The position numbers and the translations under genes were made by a program. A stretch of DNA of 64,000 nt from Apostichopus japonicus (taxonomy: Eukaryota; Echinodermata; Holothuroidea; Aspidochirotida; Stichopodidae), in contig NC_092582.1 in assembly GCF_037975245.1 (NCBI RefSeq), positions 24,132,577-24,196,576 on the forward strand. The letters run 5' to 3'. Position 1 is the first letter of the stretch; each line of letters opens with the position of its first letter. This document shows positions 1 through 12,700 of this stretch, one piece after another. The notes under the pieces are model-generated. The model had not been told where the DNA came from. It was given only the letters and a program-made list of their open reading frames with translations, and searched no databases.

Positions 1-810
1 ACGATTATATAATGCAATATCCGGGCCTCGTATCTTAACATGGTCCATATTGTTTTTAGTACTCTTTTTATCAGAACCATTCAATAGTTATAAGGAACAT
101 TCTGATGTAGTTGGGTCCATTTACGTCCTGATTCCGAGACTATACTTGGTTCGAATATTGTAATCTCGAGTCCGAACAGAGTTCTATATAGAGTATATGA
201 GCAACCCAAACCAAGTCCGAGTCCAGCTAATACATAGAGACAAAGCAATGACGAGCTCATACGGTTTCTGTCTATACTAGTCTAATAGACGCACGGGCGT
301 ATCGGTTACATAAACCCAATGTAAATATTCCTTAATGTGCAGACCGTCGTTTCCTGGTCTCAATTTTCGTTGCCTAACGTTGAAAAGAGAGTCAACTATT
401 GAAAACTGATGATGTGCGCATGTAAAAACTTCCATTTAAACATACACACACAGGGTAAATTTAGAAAGAAACAATCTGTACAAGGTTTATTATATTTCAT
501 GATAATTTATTTTCAATGATCAGAGATCTACACTAGTCTATTTAATTCTCCCTTGTGTCTCTTAGTGTATGAGTTCAACATACAACTGCAAACTTTCATG
601 GATATCTCTACACGATCAACAATACCACAGAAACAGAATATCTAAGACGAAGGGGCAGGGACTACTCAATATTTTGCTATATTTTGTCCATTACATCGAT
701 CCAACAACGATGTTCTGGGGTCTATTTTTGAATACTGCCCTCTTTTCCCTTCTCGTCATCTTCTCGTTCTATGGTATCTATCTTATCAACTCAATGAGAA
801 GCTCATAATT

Positions 811-870
811 ATGACCTCACTCAGTGTTTGATGACGTCACTCAGTGTTTGATGATGTCACTCAGTGTTTG
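811..870. repeat. Three 20-base tandem repeats
   Basis: The unit ATGACGTCACTCAGTGTTTG is repeated three times with changes at two positions. The middle copy holds the palindrome TGACGTCA, the consensus CREB/ATF site; the others read TGACCTCA and TGATGTCA. Confidence 0.9.
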
Positions 871-1139
871 ATGACGGGTTTAAACTAACATCGTCTTTCC
901 TATAAAGCTAGTGTTAATATTCATATTATTAAGTCCGTATTTTTGGTACACAGTGACGAGTGCGTCTCCTACATTGACTTTAGTGTGTTCAATGCAGATG
1001 TGTGTTTACCTGCCAAGAATAGTTTACTGTGATATTTGTGAAGATATATCATATATATTTGTGGCTTTGCATTCAAGTTATTATATTTTCCTGCAATTCA
1101 ATTTAAAATTTCATGAACATAATATTTTCTTCCTTTCAG

Positions 1140-1175
1140 GCCTGTGACTATGAGGGTAATCTACCAGGAGAAGAG
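1140..1175 (+). CDS. Candidate 36-base microexon, acidic tyrosine tail
   Basis: Acceptor ATATTTTCTTCCTTTCAG and donor GAG|GTAAGAG, both close to consensus, bound 36 bases. In phase 0 they encode ACDYEGNLPGEE. Its style (a Tyr followed by Gly and an acidic end) matches the segment at 4665-4709, which is also phase 0 at both ends. Small symmetric exons of this kind are common in receptor cytoplasmic tails. The gene is not recognised; chance splice sites are possible. Confidence 0.3.
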
Positions 1176-4100
1176 GTAAGAGAGACATAGATTAATGTTC
1201 CTGTTAATTAGTAGCGTTAATGTTAATAACAGACAAAAAGATATATTAATTACTGTGGAACAAAGAAATAAGACAAAAGAGTATTAGACTTTGTTTCTCA
1301 TCATGGAGGAAAGATTTATAATTGTCGTGTATCGAACAGGGAATTTAGATGGGCAAGTTACAAGTTTATATCTCGTAATGATGATAGCACTGTTCTCAAT
1401 GTCAAGTTTAGATGTGACCCAAATAATCTTCCTTCCGCACACACAGTCAGAGAAATGATAAACAAAGTAATAGATAGACTTTTAAATACTACAAGGTTTA
1501 GTAAAATGTTATGGAGCGTGACAAGCCGACACACGTACACACTCACAAAGGATTGGGATATTGCTTTTGAAAATGTCTGCCTTAACCCCCCCCCCCCCTC
1601 CTTCCGGTAGATGCTTAATGATGATTTCATATCACTCTGCTGATGTGCATATCATAATTCGTTACTAGTTCAAAAAGTATCAAAGAAGCTATTTTTAAAT
1701 TTCTTATAGTAAATCCTTTGTTCATTCATTTCTTCGCGAAACATAGTTTCACAGATTAACAACTATTAAAGGAACTGATTTGTTTTTTAAAAGTCACTTT
1801 TATTGTTACATAAAAAAAAGATATTAACATCATTAAATGTCAGATGACGATTACAGTGTTACCATAGTGTAACAATTTTCTCAACACACAAAGAGCTAAC
1901 TGTAGAAGTGTATACTCAAATCTCGCATTAATCTATACTCCGGTATTCTTTGATAATATAAGTTAATGAGAATCATTCTCTAGGGTCGAGGAGGGGTTGG
2001 AATGGTTAAGGAGGAGCTATAAGCTTCTCACAGAAATTCGGTAAACGATGCAATAAAGTTTGCATGTAAGCATCATCACATATCCGTCAAACAGGAACAA
2101 ATTAATTATTGACATTGGAGAGATAAACTGGTCCGCTCTGTTGGTATAATGTGAGTATGAGTGAGTCTAGGAGCAAGATGATTTAATGATTTACTGGGTT
2201 GTGAGGGTATCCGATGGGTTATAGCATCATTATTATTCATTGTGATATGAGAGGGTCTATTGTGACATAAAATGACTAACTCAGAGTAGAAACCATTCAC
2301 TGTGGAATGTGAGCATACCAAGCTGTTGTTATACCAAATATAAGAAAACTAGAAACAATATAAAACGTAAATGATGAAATATCTGAGGGATCACGTGCAT
2401 CAAGTAAGTTACAATGGGGGTCCCTATAGACAATACTGACATGGTAGCGACGGCGTAGGTATTTAATGGAGATGAACCTACGTGTATGTGAGGTGCCTCC
2501 TCAATATTTCCACTAAAAATCAAACGAATAAACACAGTAATTGGGCAATATACTTAAATCAATTTATATATGTCAGTCCAGAGCAGCGAGAAATATAAGT
2601 AATTTAGAAAAGATTGTTATCTAAAAATGGATTGATTTCTAGCACAACCTGATACTGTTAGTATTTAACCGTGTAACTTGACAATTTGAAAAATTATTTT
2701 AACAACAAATATAATACTATTCACATTGAGATATAAGGTATCATTCTATTTTATTTTCCAAATTCATGAAATTTCGTTTTAGAAATATTCAATGTAAACA
2801 TTAATCTTAATCATGTTGCCTACACACATTTACAAATAGATGGCGCATGTAACAGCATATCAGAAGGCTATATCTTTTCTCTCTGTTTATTTATATTTGT
2901 TTCATTATATATAATGACACCTGGCTAGTCCAGCTAACAAAAAATGTTCTTATGAATGTTTAGTATTGATTTATGTCTTCTATTAACATAATTAACACAA
3001 GAGCTGTTTTCAAGGCATGTTATATCTAAATGACTGAAGCCCAGTTAATGTTTAGTTAGCTTGCACGTACAGCTATGATTGTATGGACGTACTGTTAATA
3101 ACGAATACTGGGTTTGTATAGTCACCGTGCAGAAGACGGATGAGTTGACGTGATGAAGTATTTCTGTTGAAGGCAGAAAAATAGCAGCGTGTAGTTCAAT
3201 TGTTTGAAGGCCGATGGAGGACGGATTCGTCCGACTAAATGATCTAACGTATGTTATCTAAAGTTGGATGAAGATGTATATTAATACCTTCCCACCCCCC
3301 CCCCCCCATGGACGTCTATTAAACGTCATTAAACCTTCAAAAATGTTAAGCTATTTTCATATACAGCGGCGGCTTTCTACCTTCAACGTCCTTATTACCT
3401 CCTTTATCAATTAAGAATCGCTATACTGATACTGTACACAGAAACTAACAATATAGTAAGAAATAAAAGTAGATAATTCCTGTTTCATGGAACATACCTT
3501 CATTTCTTTCAGAAAAGAGGAATCATAATATAAATACACACATCTTTAATCGTTTATTTTGTATTAATTATGCGACTCCCGTGCATGGAGACCGTATGAT
3601 TCATGTCCATTCTTATGTCAAAACTATAAAGTGGACAATGAGCAATTAGCTACATATCTGTCAAATACGTTGCAACACGTGACACCAACCCTGCTTCAAG
3701 TTCTTATTTTCTACAATGTGCGACAGTTTCAACTATCTTGACATCTCGTTGTTAGCAAACCTACGTCAAACTTCTCATTATTCAATCACTTTACCCTATT
3801 TCTCGCTACACGCATGTTTATAGAAATCTGGAATCTCTGTCCTTCTCCTATGCATATATATACAACCTACACAAGTTTAGTTTGGGGTATAGGCACTGAC
3901 ACTAGCCGTGTAGCTGACTTTACTTTTCTGGTCACATAATTGATTGTCAACCGGAAGTTACCGGTGATGGTGATAACCTTATTTTAAATTTATTTCCAGC
4001 AACAACATAAGTGACTACCATGACTTGCAAAATTATAACAAAATTAACAATAAAGAGGCACTGTTTAGGAAAACATTCCCATCAATTTGAGATTACTTTA

Positions 4101-4664
4101 CCGTGCGTTAGATATGCTTGACGTCATTGAAGAAGTTAGCGCATGTCTGCAATTTTACTCATTTGGTTCTTTGTATTTGCAGGAAACGGAAACTCGCAAT
4201 ACATGAATTTGTTCCTATCGTGCAATTGTTTTTTACTGTAAAATGTTGGTAGTGCGTTATAAATGATTGTTAACGGTCTTCCAAATAAATATTTTATTTT
4301 CAAAAGTTTCTCTGTTTTAAGTATTTCGATGTACGTGGGAGTTCTGGCTTAGGGTGAATAAAAACCGGAAAACGCAACCCAATTATTTTTTTAAAACTCT
4401 TGGGTTTAAGCCGTAAAAATATTTGAACCTTGTTAAAATATCATTGTCACAACTCGTGCTTCTCTTAATTAATAAATTTTAAATTTCAAAAGATTCCGTG
4501 TTTTATTGCGTTTTCAATCTGACCAGAGGACAGCTGCAGGGTGAAAGGAACATATTCAGAAATGTGTGTACATGAATAACAGGCAGATAAATATAGCGCA
4601 CTTTAATAAGGATGACCTTGGTTTTATTAAGTTATGTATGATTATTTGTTTCTCCTTCTTGCAG
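1176..4664. other. Non-coding stretch
   Basis: Intergenic or intronic AT-rich DNA with C homopolymers at 1586-1598 and 3294-3307. Open frames here (for example 2106-2535 on the minus strand) show no family features. If the microexons at 1140 and 4665 are real, this is their intron. Confidence 0.5.
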
Positions 4665-4709
4665 GGTTACATCGGACCTAGACCATTGTCTTATGATACA
4701 GATGAAGAA
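4665..4709 (+). CDS. Candidate 45-base microexon, acidic tyrosine tail
   Basis: A strong acceptor (TTTGTTTCTCCTTCTTGCAG) and a strong donor (GAA|GTAAGAA) bound 45 bases. In phase 0 they encode GYIGPRPLSYDTDEE, with two Tyr residues, a Pro-rich core and an acidic end. It would join in phase to the microexon at 1140-1175. A nearby alternative acceptor at 4181-4182 would instead give ETETRNT and a stop at 4204-4206, with AATAAA near 4285. The gene is unrecognised; a receptor tail with phosphotyrosine sites is inference. Confidence 0.35.
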
Positions 4710-7249
4710 GTAAGAATATCGAATACATCATGTTTAGTTTGTCTCATACTAAGTTATATTCCATAAGAAAACAACAGCTAATCTTCATGAGACAGACTTA
4801 CAGTTAGTCATATACAACATGAATACGATAGGTCATCTATGGAGAACAGTTGACAACAAAGCTCGTCAAATCTACGAGATCAGCATAAATAAACATATAT
4901 ATATATACGTAAACATGGAATATGTGAGAGTTCGTGTTAATTGCTGATAATTTACTATATAATGTTCCTTCTTATATGTATATAACCACATGTCCACCTA
5001 TACGTCTGTTGAGTAATTGGAATGTTATTCTATCACGGATCGCTCAGGCTTGCCTCTTGAATTGCAAACAAGCTGAAGCTTGTATATTGCTTATAATGTT
5101 GAGCTAAGAATGACTTCAAAAGTGACCTATAATATAAACAATATCAATTTTAATGATCTTATCAGGGATCTTTGACTGTTCATCCTGAGTAACTGTTCAT
5201 ATGCTTTGGCCATTATTTTTGACAGTTATTGACGGATAGCAAGAATAATTGTGTTATATTTCATAATTATATTTATAGAGGAACTAGATAAAGGAAGCTA
5301 ATTTATGAATGATAATAGTAATGTCATGATGGTCTAGCGATCAAGCGTAATCAGATGATGAATAGTCGTATCAAAGTCACAGCTGCTTGTTTTTGTCTGG
5401 ACCATATCATTCTAATTTTGTAATAACGCATTTTAACTTAAAAGAACATAGAGCTATATCTGATACATCCACCTGCAGAGGCTAACATAATTTGTTTTCC
5501 TTTAAACATTCGACTCAGCTGATTCTACTATATTGTATAATGGATAGAGCTATACAATATCACTAGTGTTAGTGTATGTTATATGGAAGAATATTTGAGT
5601 AGATAAGATTAAGTGTGAGAATGAATTAAATGGTGACATTAGGCAGAAGTACTGTCTTAATATGTTATAGTCAAATAAAACAAATTGGGTTTTAATTCTC
5701 CTTACATAGCTAATCATGTTTTCTGTATCTTCACCTTTATAAAAAGCTAATTTCTGGAATGTTCCCTTTGATGCTTAATTCATGACGACTCCCCTGTGCA
5801 GTCCTAAATGTTCCTGTTACTTTTAAAGTTATATAAACAACATAACACCTCTTAATGGCATCCAATATCATTTGTCTTTGTTATGAGTTTTGAATTGCAT
5901 CTAAGGAACTGAACTAATGGTCTGTATATTAGACTTGATAGTCCAGTCACTTATATTGATGAGCCTCAGCTGTTATCTCAGCGCTCATATGTATACGAAG
6001 GATGAGATGTACTAATAGTCTGTTCATATTTGAAGCTTATTATGACATCTTAGTCGTTCAAATTTTATAACTCAAATATCAACTCTCTGCTGAGTTGTTT
6101 AAAATCTCTGAATATACATTAAAACTAATGATTGGTTTCTCCTTCTGTCACATCTTGATACATTTAATGTTGATGAGCAGAGACAGCAGACATATTACGT
6201 TACAACTAGTCATTACACCTATCAGTCAGAGGGCACATATGTAGTGTATAATTAGATCATTAGTATCAACTGAGATCAAAATGTGATCAATAATTCAAAT
6301 TAATACGATGAATTATACTAAATATTTCATAGCACTTAATAAAACGGTCTCAAAGAGATCAGTACAGAAATCCATTATCGTTACTACTTATAATACTATG
6401 TAAATAGAAGGCGTCTGGCTAAACAAAACAATAGCTTTGTTTATTCACTAAATCGATCAAATCATCTGAAGATGCACTGCTACCTGAACCACTGGCGGGA
6501 GTCTGTTACAAGTAACGGCCATCACTATTTTTCTGTAATAGCAGTTGTAGTAAATTGCATACCCAATAATTGAACGTTTTACATCAAAAAGTGTATTGAA
6601 ATATAAGTTAAGGTACTCCTTACGAACTCTTGTAAGTAAGAAGAAGATCAGACATGAGTTTGATGAAGGCAATGAAGGTAATCCGAAGCTTTCTCTCGAA
6701 TCATCCTGTTAGAATGGATAAATGGGAATTTCTCTACTTTTTTTTGGCACAGAGGCGGAGAAGGTCAACAAAGAAATGCACAGTCTTGTGAGGTTAGTAA
6801 TGAATATCACAGCTGAATGAGACTCACTGTTATAATCAAATGTTTTATTTTGGATGAGATTTGTTGTAACAAACAGACTGCACACTTACATACTTCTTCC
6901 TGACCGGTATCATCTTTATTTATCAACTGAAACCAAACCTTTACTAAATGAAGTTTGAGGCGGGGGAGGGGGAGGGGCGGGGGAGATATTTTCTCACAAA
7001 GTAATTTAGACTGAGCTCTGAATATTCTGACAGGACTGAAACGTTAGGACGCATCATTGGTAAATAAACATCTTTTATAAGCAGTACTGACAAATAATAT
7101 CACTCAAGACAACTATCTCTGCATCTCACTAATAAGGTCTGAATAGGAATATGGAAAGAAAAAGAGAAATACCTCTCCGGGATCAAACTTGTTTTAAACC
7201 TTAATTGATTAGATAGGTTTTAAATAATATGACAGCAGATAATTCATAT
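4710..7249. other. Non-coding stretch
   Basis: No recognised gene. A G-rich run at 6961-6985 is the only distinctive element. A splice-bounded 40-base piece at 6753-6792 could be an exon but has no supporting partner. Confidence 0.5.
6961..6985 (+). other. Potential G-quadruplex run
   Basis: Four runs of four to five G separated by single bases (pattern G5-A-G5-A-G4-C-G5), which fits the standard intramolecular G-quadruplex pattern. Confidence 0.6.
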
Positions 7250-8270
7250 CAGTCTGTGTAGCAGGTGATGCCTGTTATTCTGTGTAGCAGGGATCTGTCA
7301 CTGTAGCAGATGATGCCTGTTATTCTGTGTAGCAGGGATCTCTGTCAGTCTGTGTAGCAGGTGATTCCTGTTATTCTGTGTAGCAGGGATCTGTCTGTAT
7401 AGCTAGTGATTCCTGTATTCTGTGTAGCGGGGATCTCTGTCAGTCTGTGTAGCAGGTGATTCCTGTTATTCTGTGTAGCAGGGATCTCTGTCAGTCTGTG
7501 TAGCAGGTAATGCCTGTTATTCTGTGTAGCAGGGATGTCTGCCAGTCTGTGTAGCAGGTGATTCCTGTTATTATGTGTAGCAGGGATCTCTGTCAGTATG
7601 CGTAACAGGTGATTCCTGTTATTCTGTGTAGCAGGTAATGCCTGTTATTCTGTGTAGCAGGGATGTCTGCCAGTCTGTGTAGCAGGTGATTCCTGTTATT
7701 CTGTGTAGCAGGGATCTGTCTGTGTAGCTGGTGATTCCTGTTTTCTGTGTAGCGGGGATCTCTGGCAGTCTGTGTAGCAGGTGATTCCTGTTATTCTGTG
7801 TAGCAGGGATCTCCGTCAGTCTGTGTAGCAGGTGATGCCTGTTATTATGTGAAGCAGGGATCTCTGTCAGTATGCGTAACAGGTTATTCCTGTTATTCTG
7901 TGTAGCAGGGATCTGTCTGTGTAGCTGGTGATTCCTGTTTTCTGTGTAGCGGGGATCTCTGGCAGTCTGTGTAGCAGGTGATTCCTGTTATTCTGTGTAG
8001 CAGGGATCTCCATCAGTCTGTGTAGCAGGTGATGCCTGTTATTATGTGAAGCAGGGATCTCTGTCAGTATGCGTAACAGGTGATTCCTGTTATTCTGTAT
8101 AGCAGGGATCTCTGTCAGGATGTGTAGCTAGTGATTCCTGTATTCTGTGTAGCGGGAATCTCTGTCAGTATGCGTAGCAGGTGATTCATGTTATTTGTGT
8201 AGCAGGGATCTCTGTCAGTCTGTGTAGCAGGGGATGCCTGTTATTCTGTGTAGCAGGCAGTATGTTAAAC
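7250..8270. repeat. Minisatellite, about 51-base unit, some 20 copies
   Basis: The unit is built from CTGTGTAGCAGGGATCTCTG, then TCAGTCTGTGTAGCAGGTGA and TTCCTGTTATT. Copies differ by small losses in the TCAGT segment and substitutions such as TATGCGTAACAGG. A block containing GTGTAGCTGGTGATTCC recurs about 197 bases apart (7724 and 7921), a local higher-order repeat. Confidence 0.92.
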
Positions 8271-8367
8271 AGGTGACATCTGTTGTTTTCTGTCATTCCT
8301 TCATTAACTGCAATTGTTCGTGGAGGTGACAACACTTTTAAATAGTAATAATTTTTTATCTTTCTAG

Positions 8368-8385
8368 GTTACATATTTGAACTAG
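8368..8385 (+). CDS. Candidate terminal coding segment (VTYLN, stop)
   Basis: After a good acceptor (TTTTTTATCTTTCTAG), phase 0 reading gives VTYLN followed by TAG at 8383-8385. Joined to 4665-4709 it would end a protein in DTDEE-VTYLN, a tail with a Tyr-x-Asn motif. An AATAAA occurs near 8708. The coding part is too short to stand alone; it is listed because phase and context fit the two microexons upstream. Confidence 0.18.
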   Translation, partial: VTYLN

Positions 8386-8433
8386 GGTTATCGCCGCGAG
8401 GAACAGCAGATGTCTTACTCGGAGTACTCTTCC

Positions 8434-8456
8434 AGAGAGAGAGAGAGAGAGACAGA
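8434..8456. repeat. GA microsatellite
   Basis: A run of GA dinucleotides within a purine-rich stretch (8430-8550). The overlapping minus-strand open frames are low-complexity shadows of it. Confidence 0.85.
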
Positions 8457-8993
8457 GAGGTGGAGAGAAGGAGATATAGCTGTGTGGAGCAAGATGGAGA
8501 TGGAAGGGGAGCTTGGTGGAGAGAGGAGTAGGTGGGGGGTGGGTTGAAAGAGAGCAGATAGTCTGACATTCTTCTCAGTAACGTCTCCAGAGATGTCATA
8601 GCAGACTGTTTTATTTAGTTGACCGTCTTTTGCCTCTCTCATTATTGATCATATATTTTGCGAGTAGATATTAATTATCAACGATTCTCGTCTTCAAACA
8701 AAATTAAAATAAATCTTGAGAGGACTTAGCCTTTCCTTTTCTGCTGAACTCATTATTTTCTATAGACATGTGACATATAGAACGCATTAACTGCTACTTC
8801 TTTATGTAGCGATTGTTCAATCACGCGACATATGGAACGGATTTACTGCTGTGTTGTATCTCCTTATGTAATTTCTTGTGACATTAAACGGATTAACTAC
8901 TGATACTTAATGTAGTATTCGAATGTGTAATTGTAATCGCATGCTGCACTAAACGGACTATCAATTGTCACATTGTTACTTAATTGATGATAT

Positions 8994-9775
8994 TTGGCTG
9001 CATTTACTCAGAATAAAGTTCAACTGATGTTACGAAATGGTAACACCATACTGATGTTACGTTATGGTAATACCGTACTGATGTTACGTAATGGTAATAC
9101 CATACTGATGTTACGTTATGGTAATACCGTACTGATGTTACGTAATGGTAACACCATACTGATGTTACGTAATGGTAATACCATACTGATGTTACGTAAT
9201 GGTGTACCATACTTATGTTACGTAATGGTAACACCATACTGATGTTGCGTAATGGTAATACCATACTGATGTTACGTAATGGTAATACCATACTTATGTT
9301 ACGTAATGGTGTACCATACTTATGTTACGTAATGGTAACACCATACTGATGTTACGTAATGGTAACACCACACTGATGTTACGTGATGGTAATACCATAC
9401 TGATGTTACGTAATGGTAATACCGTACTGATGTTACGTAATGGTCATACCATACTGATGTTACGTAATGGTAACACCACACTGATGTTACGTAATGGTAA
9501 TACCATACTGATGTTACGTAATGGTAATACCGTACTGATGTTACGTAATGGTAATACCATACTGATGTTACGTAATGGTAATACCATACTGATGTTACGT
9601 AATGGTAATACCGTACTGATGTTACGTAATGGTAATACCGTACTGATGTTACGTAATGGTAATACCATACTGATGTTACGTAATGGTAACATCACACTGA
9701 TGTTACGTAATGGTTATACCATACTGATGTTACATAATGGTAATACCATACTGAAGTTACGTAATTGTAAAATCA
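8994..9775. repeat. 27-base minisatellite, about 29 copies
   Basis: The unit is CTGATGTTACGTAATGGTAA plus TACCATA. Because 27 is divisible by three and lacks stops, it is open on both strands (MLRNGNTIL on +, related on -), which produces spurious open frames. Most units carry GTTACGTAAT, which matches the PAR-bZIP/NFIL3 consensus RTTAYGTAAY. Two units near 9205 and 9310 are shortened by six bases. Confidence 0.95.
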
Positions 9776-12700
9776 AACAGTTCTAAAATCAGAGGCAATG
9801 AGTGTTATTCTTGTCTCAGTTCTTTAATGTTTCTGTTTTTACATGAATGTATATTTAACCGTTAAACCACACTTTACGCTACCACCAGATAATAGTAGTG
9901 CCAAGTTGACCCAAGATTCAGGAAATTACAAGTTGACCCAAAATACACCAACTTGTGGTCAAATTAAATGAAAGTGACATATTCTAAAATTGTTATTATT
10001 TATTTGTATTATTAAATTCTTCATACTAATATAATTGTCGGAACAACGGAACATATATTAAAGTGGATAAAATGTAATACGGTAGGCATAAGTACAGACA
10101 GTTACCTTCAACATTTGGGAGCAGAAAAAAATCAAGAAACAAAACAGATAAAAAATATGAGACGGCAGAGAGCTTGACCTCCGCCCAAGACATGGGATCA
10201 CCCCTCCCCGGAAGAATCAAACTAAGTTAGAGACCACCCGGTGACTGTGCTGTACCCTGCGGACTGGTTTAGCTCGCAAGCACTTTGCCCACCTTAAACA
10301 TAATATAGAAGGCTCCTTACCCCTCACCAGAGCCAAGGCCACCTCCCAGCTAATAAAGTCAAACTTGTCAAAGGGAACTATTAATATGAATATCCCAATC
10401 GATTGCCCCCCCCCCCCAACTATTTTCAAGTTAGGAAACCCATTTGTCATATTTTTATCTATAACATTTTCAGCGTCCAAGACAGATCAGAATAATCACT
10501 CTGAAATTCGTGAACCTTGGGTGGAAGGGGGAATGGGTGGGGATTGATGTGTCTTCAGATCAATGTGATATCAATTGTATATCTTTGACAGAGAATAATC
10601 AATTGTGAAGATGGTTGTATAATATACCAATGTAACTTCTCAGTGAAATGATTTAACCTCTTATGCTTACTTTTGTCTTTCGACAATTACAATGAAACTT
10701 ATACGTATTTTTTTTATTAACTTCGAAACCGTTTACAAATATTTAGTTTTTTTTTTTTACTGTTTGCGTTTTGTCATAAAGTAATCTTATTGAAAATTCA
10801 TCGAATGTGTTGGAGATCCTATGATCTCTGGTCAACAATTGCATCTTACACTATAATTGATCTGTAATATCGGAGTGATCTTACTGGAGAAAATAAATTC
10901 GAGGACGATTTGGTGTATATCGAACTTCAAGACATTTCCAGTTGACATGACGTCACTTATTTAGTTTTTGTTTCTTATTTGGCTTAAATATTGCCTGTGA
11001 CAGTTTGTTGTTACCATTAACAACAGTTTAGGCATCATTTACCTCCACTTACAGCTACCAGTTTTTGAAATATATTATTTTTTGGGGGTGTGGTGCTTTT
11101 TGCTTTTTTTTTTTTTTTTGCTTTTGCCTTTTTGTATTGTTCATAGTTCATTCTCTAATATTTGGAATTTAAAGCATATACTGTAAACATAATGTTTTGT
11201 GTGGTTTACGATGACGGGTATATTACGTATTATAATGATCATTGCATAACATTAATATTTTGTGCCAAATCAGTTAATTTAAAGATAATGATCGGTTTCT
11301 ATTGTACTCTCCTTTATCTTATTACTACGCAAGCTAGACATTTATATTCATGTATACTTTAGTTATGTATCTTCCCTTAAGTTACATTACAGCCGATAAA
11401 AGACAATACCGTGACGTGTCTGTGACGTCATTCAATAATAATTAGAACAAGATAATGACAATCTGAACATTTTGTGTACTGAAGCTTGAAATCAATGATC
11501 GTACATCTATATATGATAGGTCTTGTAGTTTACTCATGGCTGAGACCAATAGTTCTTTAACAATCCAATGGAAAAAAAAAATGATCATAGGTTTTATAAT
11601 GGCAAATTATTTTATAATATTTTGCAGATTGTAAAAATTACATGAAAATATCGTTATTTTGTTAATACCACGTCATTGCAAGTTCTTATGTTTTGGCTTC
11701 AATTGTCCAAGCTATAAGACTCTTGCAAGCACACGAACAGGTCCTTTCATTTTATAACCTCAAGTTATTGTGCACATATTATTGTAACCATTTCTGGGGT
11801 CATCTTCCACTTGCGAATTGCTAAAAAAAAATTAACTCTAAATCTCTTGTCCTTATAAGTTGTTTTCTTTGTATATATTATATTCGAAATAACACATTGT
11901 TTATAAATGTTTCCGTAATTTGCGATCTTTCTATTGTTCTTTCTTCATTCCCTTTTCGCTCTTTTGTCTTTTCGCATTGTTGCTTTCTTTTACGGTTTTA
12001 CCATTCATGTGATTAAACAAAGATAATGAGAGATATGTTTGTATAATGAACATAGGTAATGTGAAAGAATATAGTCGGTCAGCCATGCAGCTCGTATTCG
12101 ATTAGCTATAGCACGTTATTAGCTTGTAAAAGTCAATATTTGCTAATTGTTCCGTCATCCTAGAGAGAATTAACACGGACCTTACACTATGTTTTGTTGC
12201 TTTCGTTTCAAAACACCTTACATTGTAAAAGCCATGCATTACAACGTGTCCTCGTTTTGTTCAAAAACAAATAAATAAACCCATATCTAGTTTGTTTCAG
12301 TCTGGTATCCATTTTGTATCTTATTATTGTACCAAATTCTTAGGTAACTTGTGACTACAAAATCCATCAGGTATAAATTTGATTTGATAACATTTTATTA
12401 TAATTTGTTATTGTTATGAATCGTATGGTGGTTTGAAAGGTACAGCCAAGACCTACTGTGTCAGTACAACACGACATCAGAATAAATATTGTATATTACT
12501 TGTCGAGTTTCAGACTTTCAGAAGTTGTCGAGTTGTTGCTTTTTTAAACTTTTACAACACGTCAAACATATATGACTTTGTCGAGTTGATAAGTCACGCT
12601 AACCTTTAAAATCTTGAAAAAAGAATTGTCAAATTGTCTTGTTGTTCTATATGTTTGGGACAACAACACTTCAATCACGTGATATTTGTCGCAATGTCAA

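Noticed and set aside
569-808. Open frame ending in a hydrophobic segment (TMFWGLFLNTALFSLLV...), preceded by a possible acceptor at 563-564
   Set aside because: It could be a transmembrane exon, but it runs to a stop, and its only donor-like site leaves a phase that creates a stop when joined to the microexon at 1140.
8994-9786. Long open frames on both strands (MLRNGNTIL repeats)
   Set aside because: They arise from a stop-free 27-base tandem repeat; open reading on both strands and the repeat structure explain them fully.
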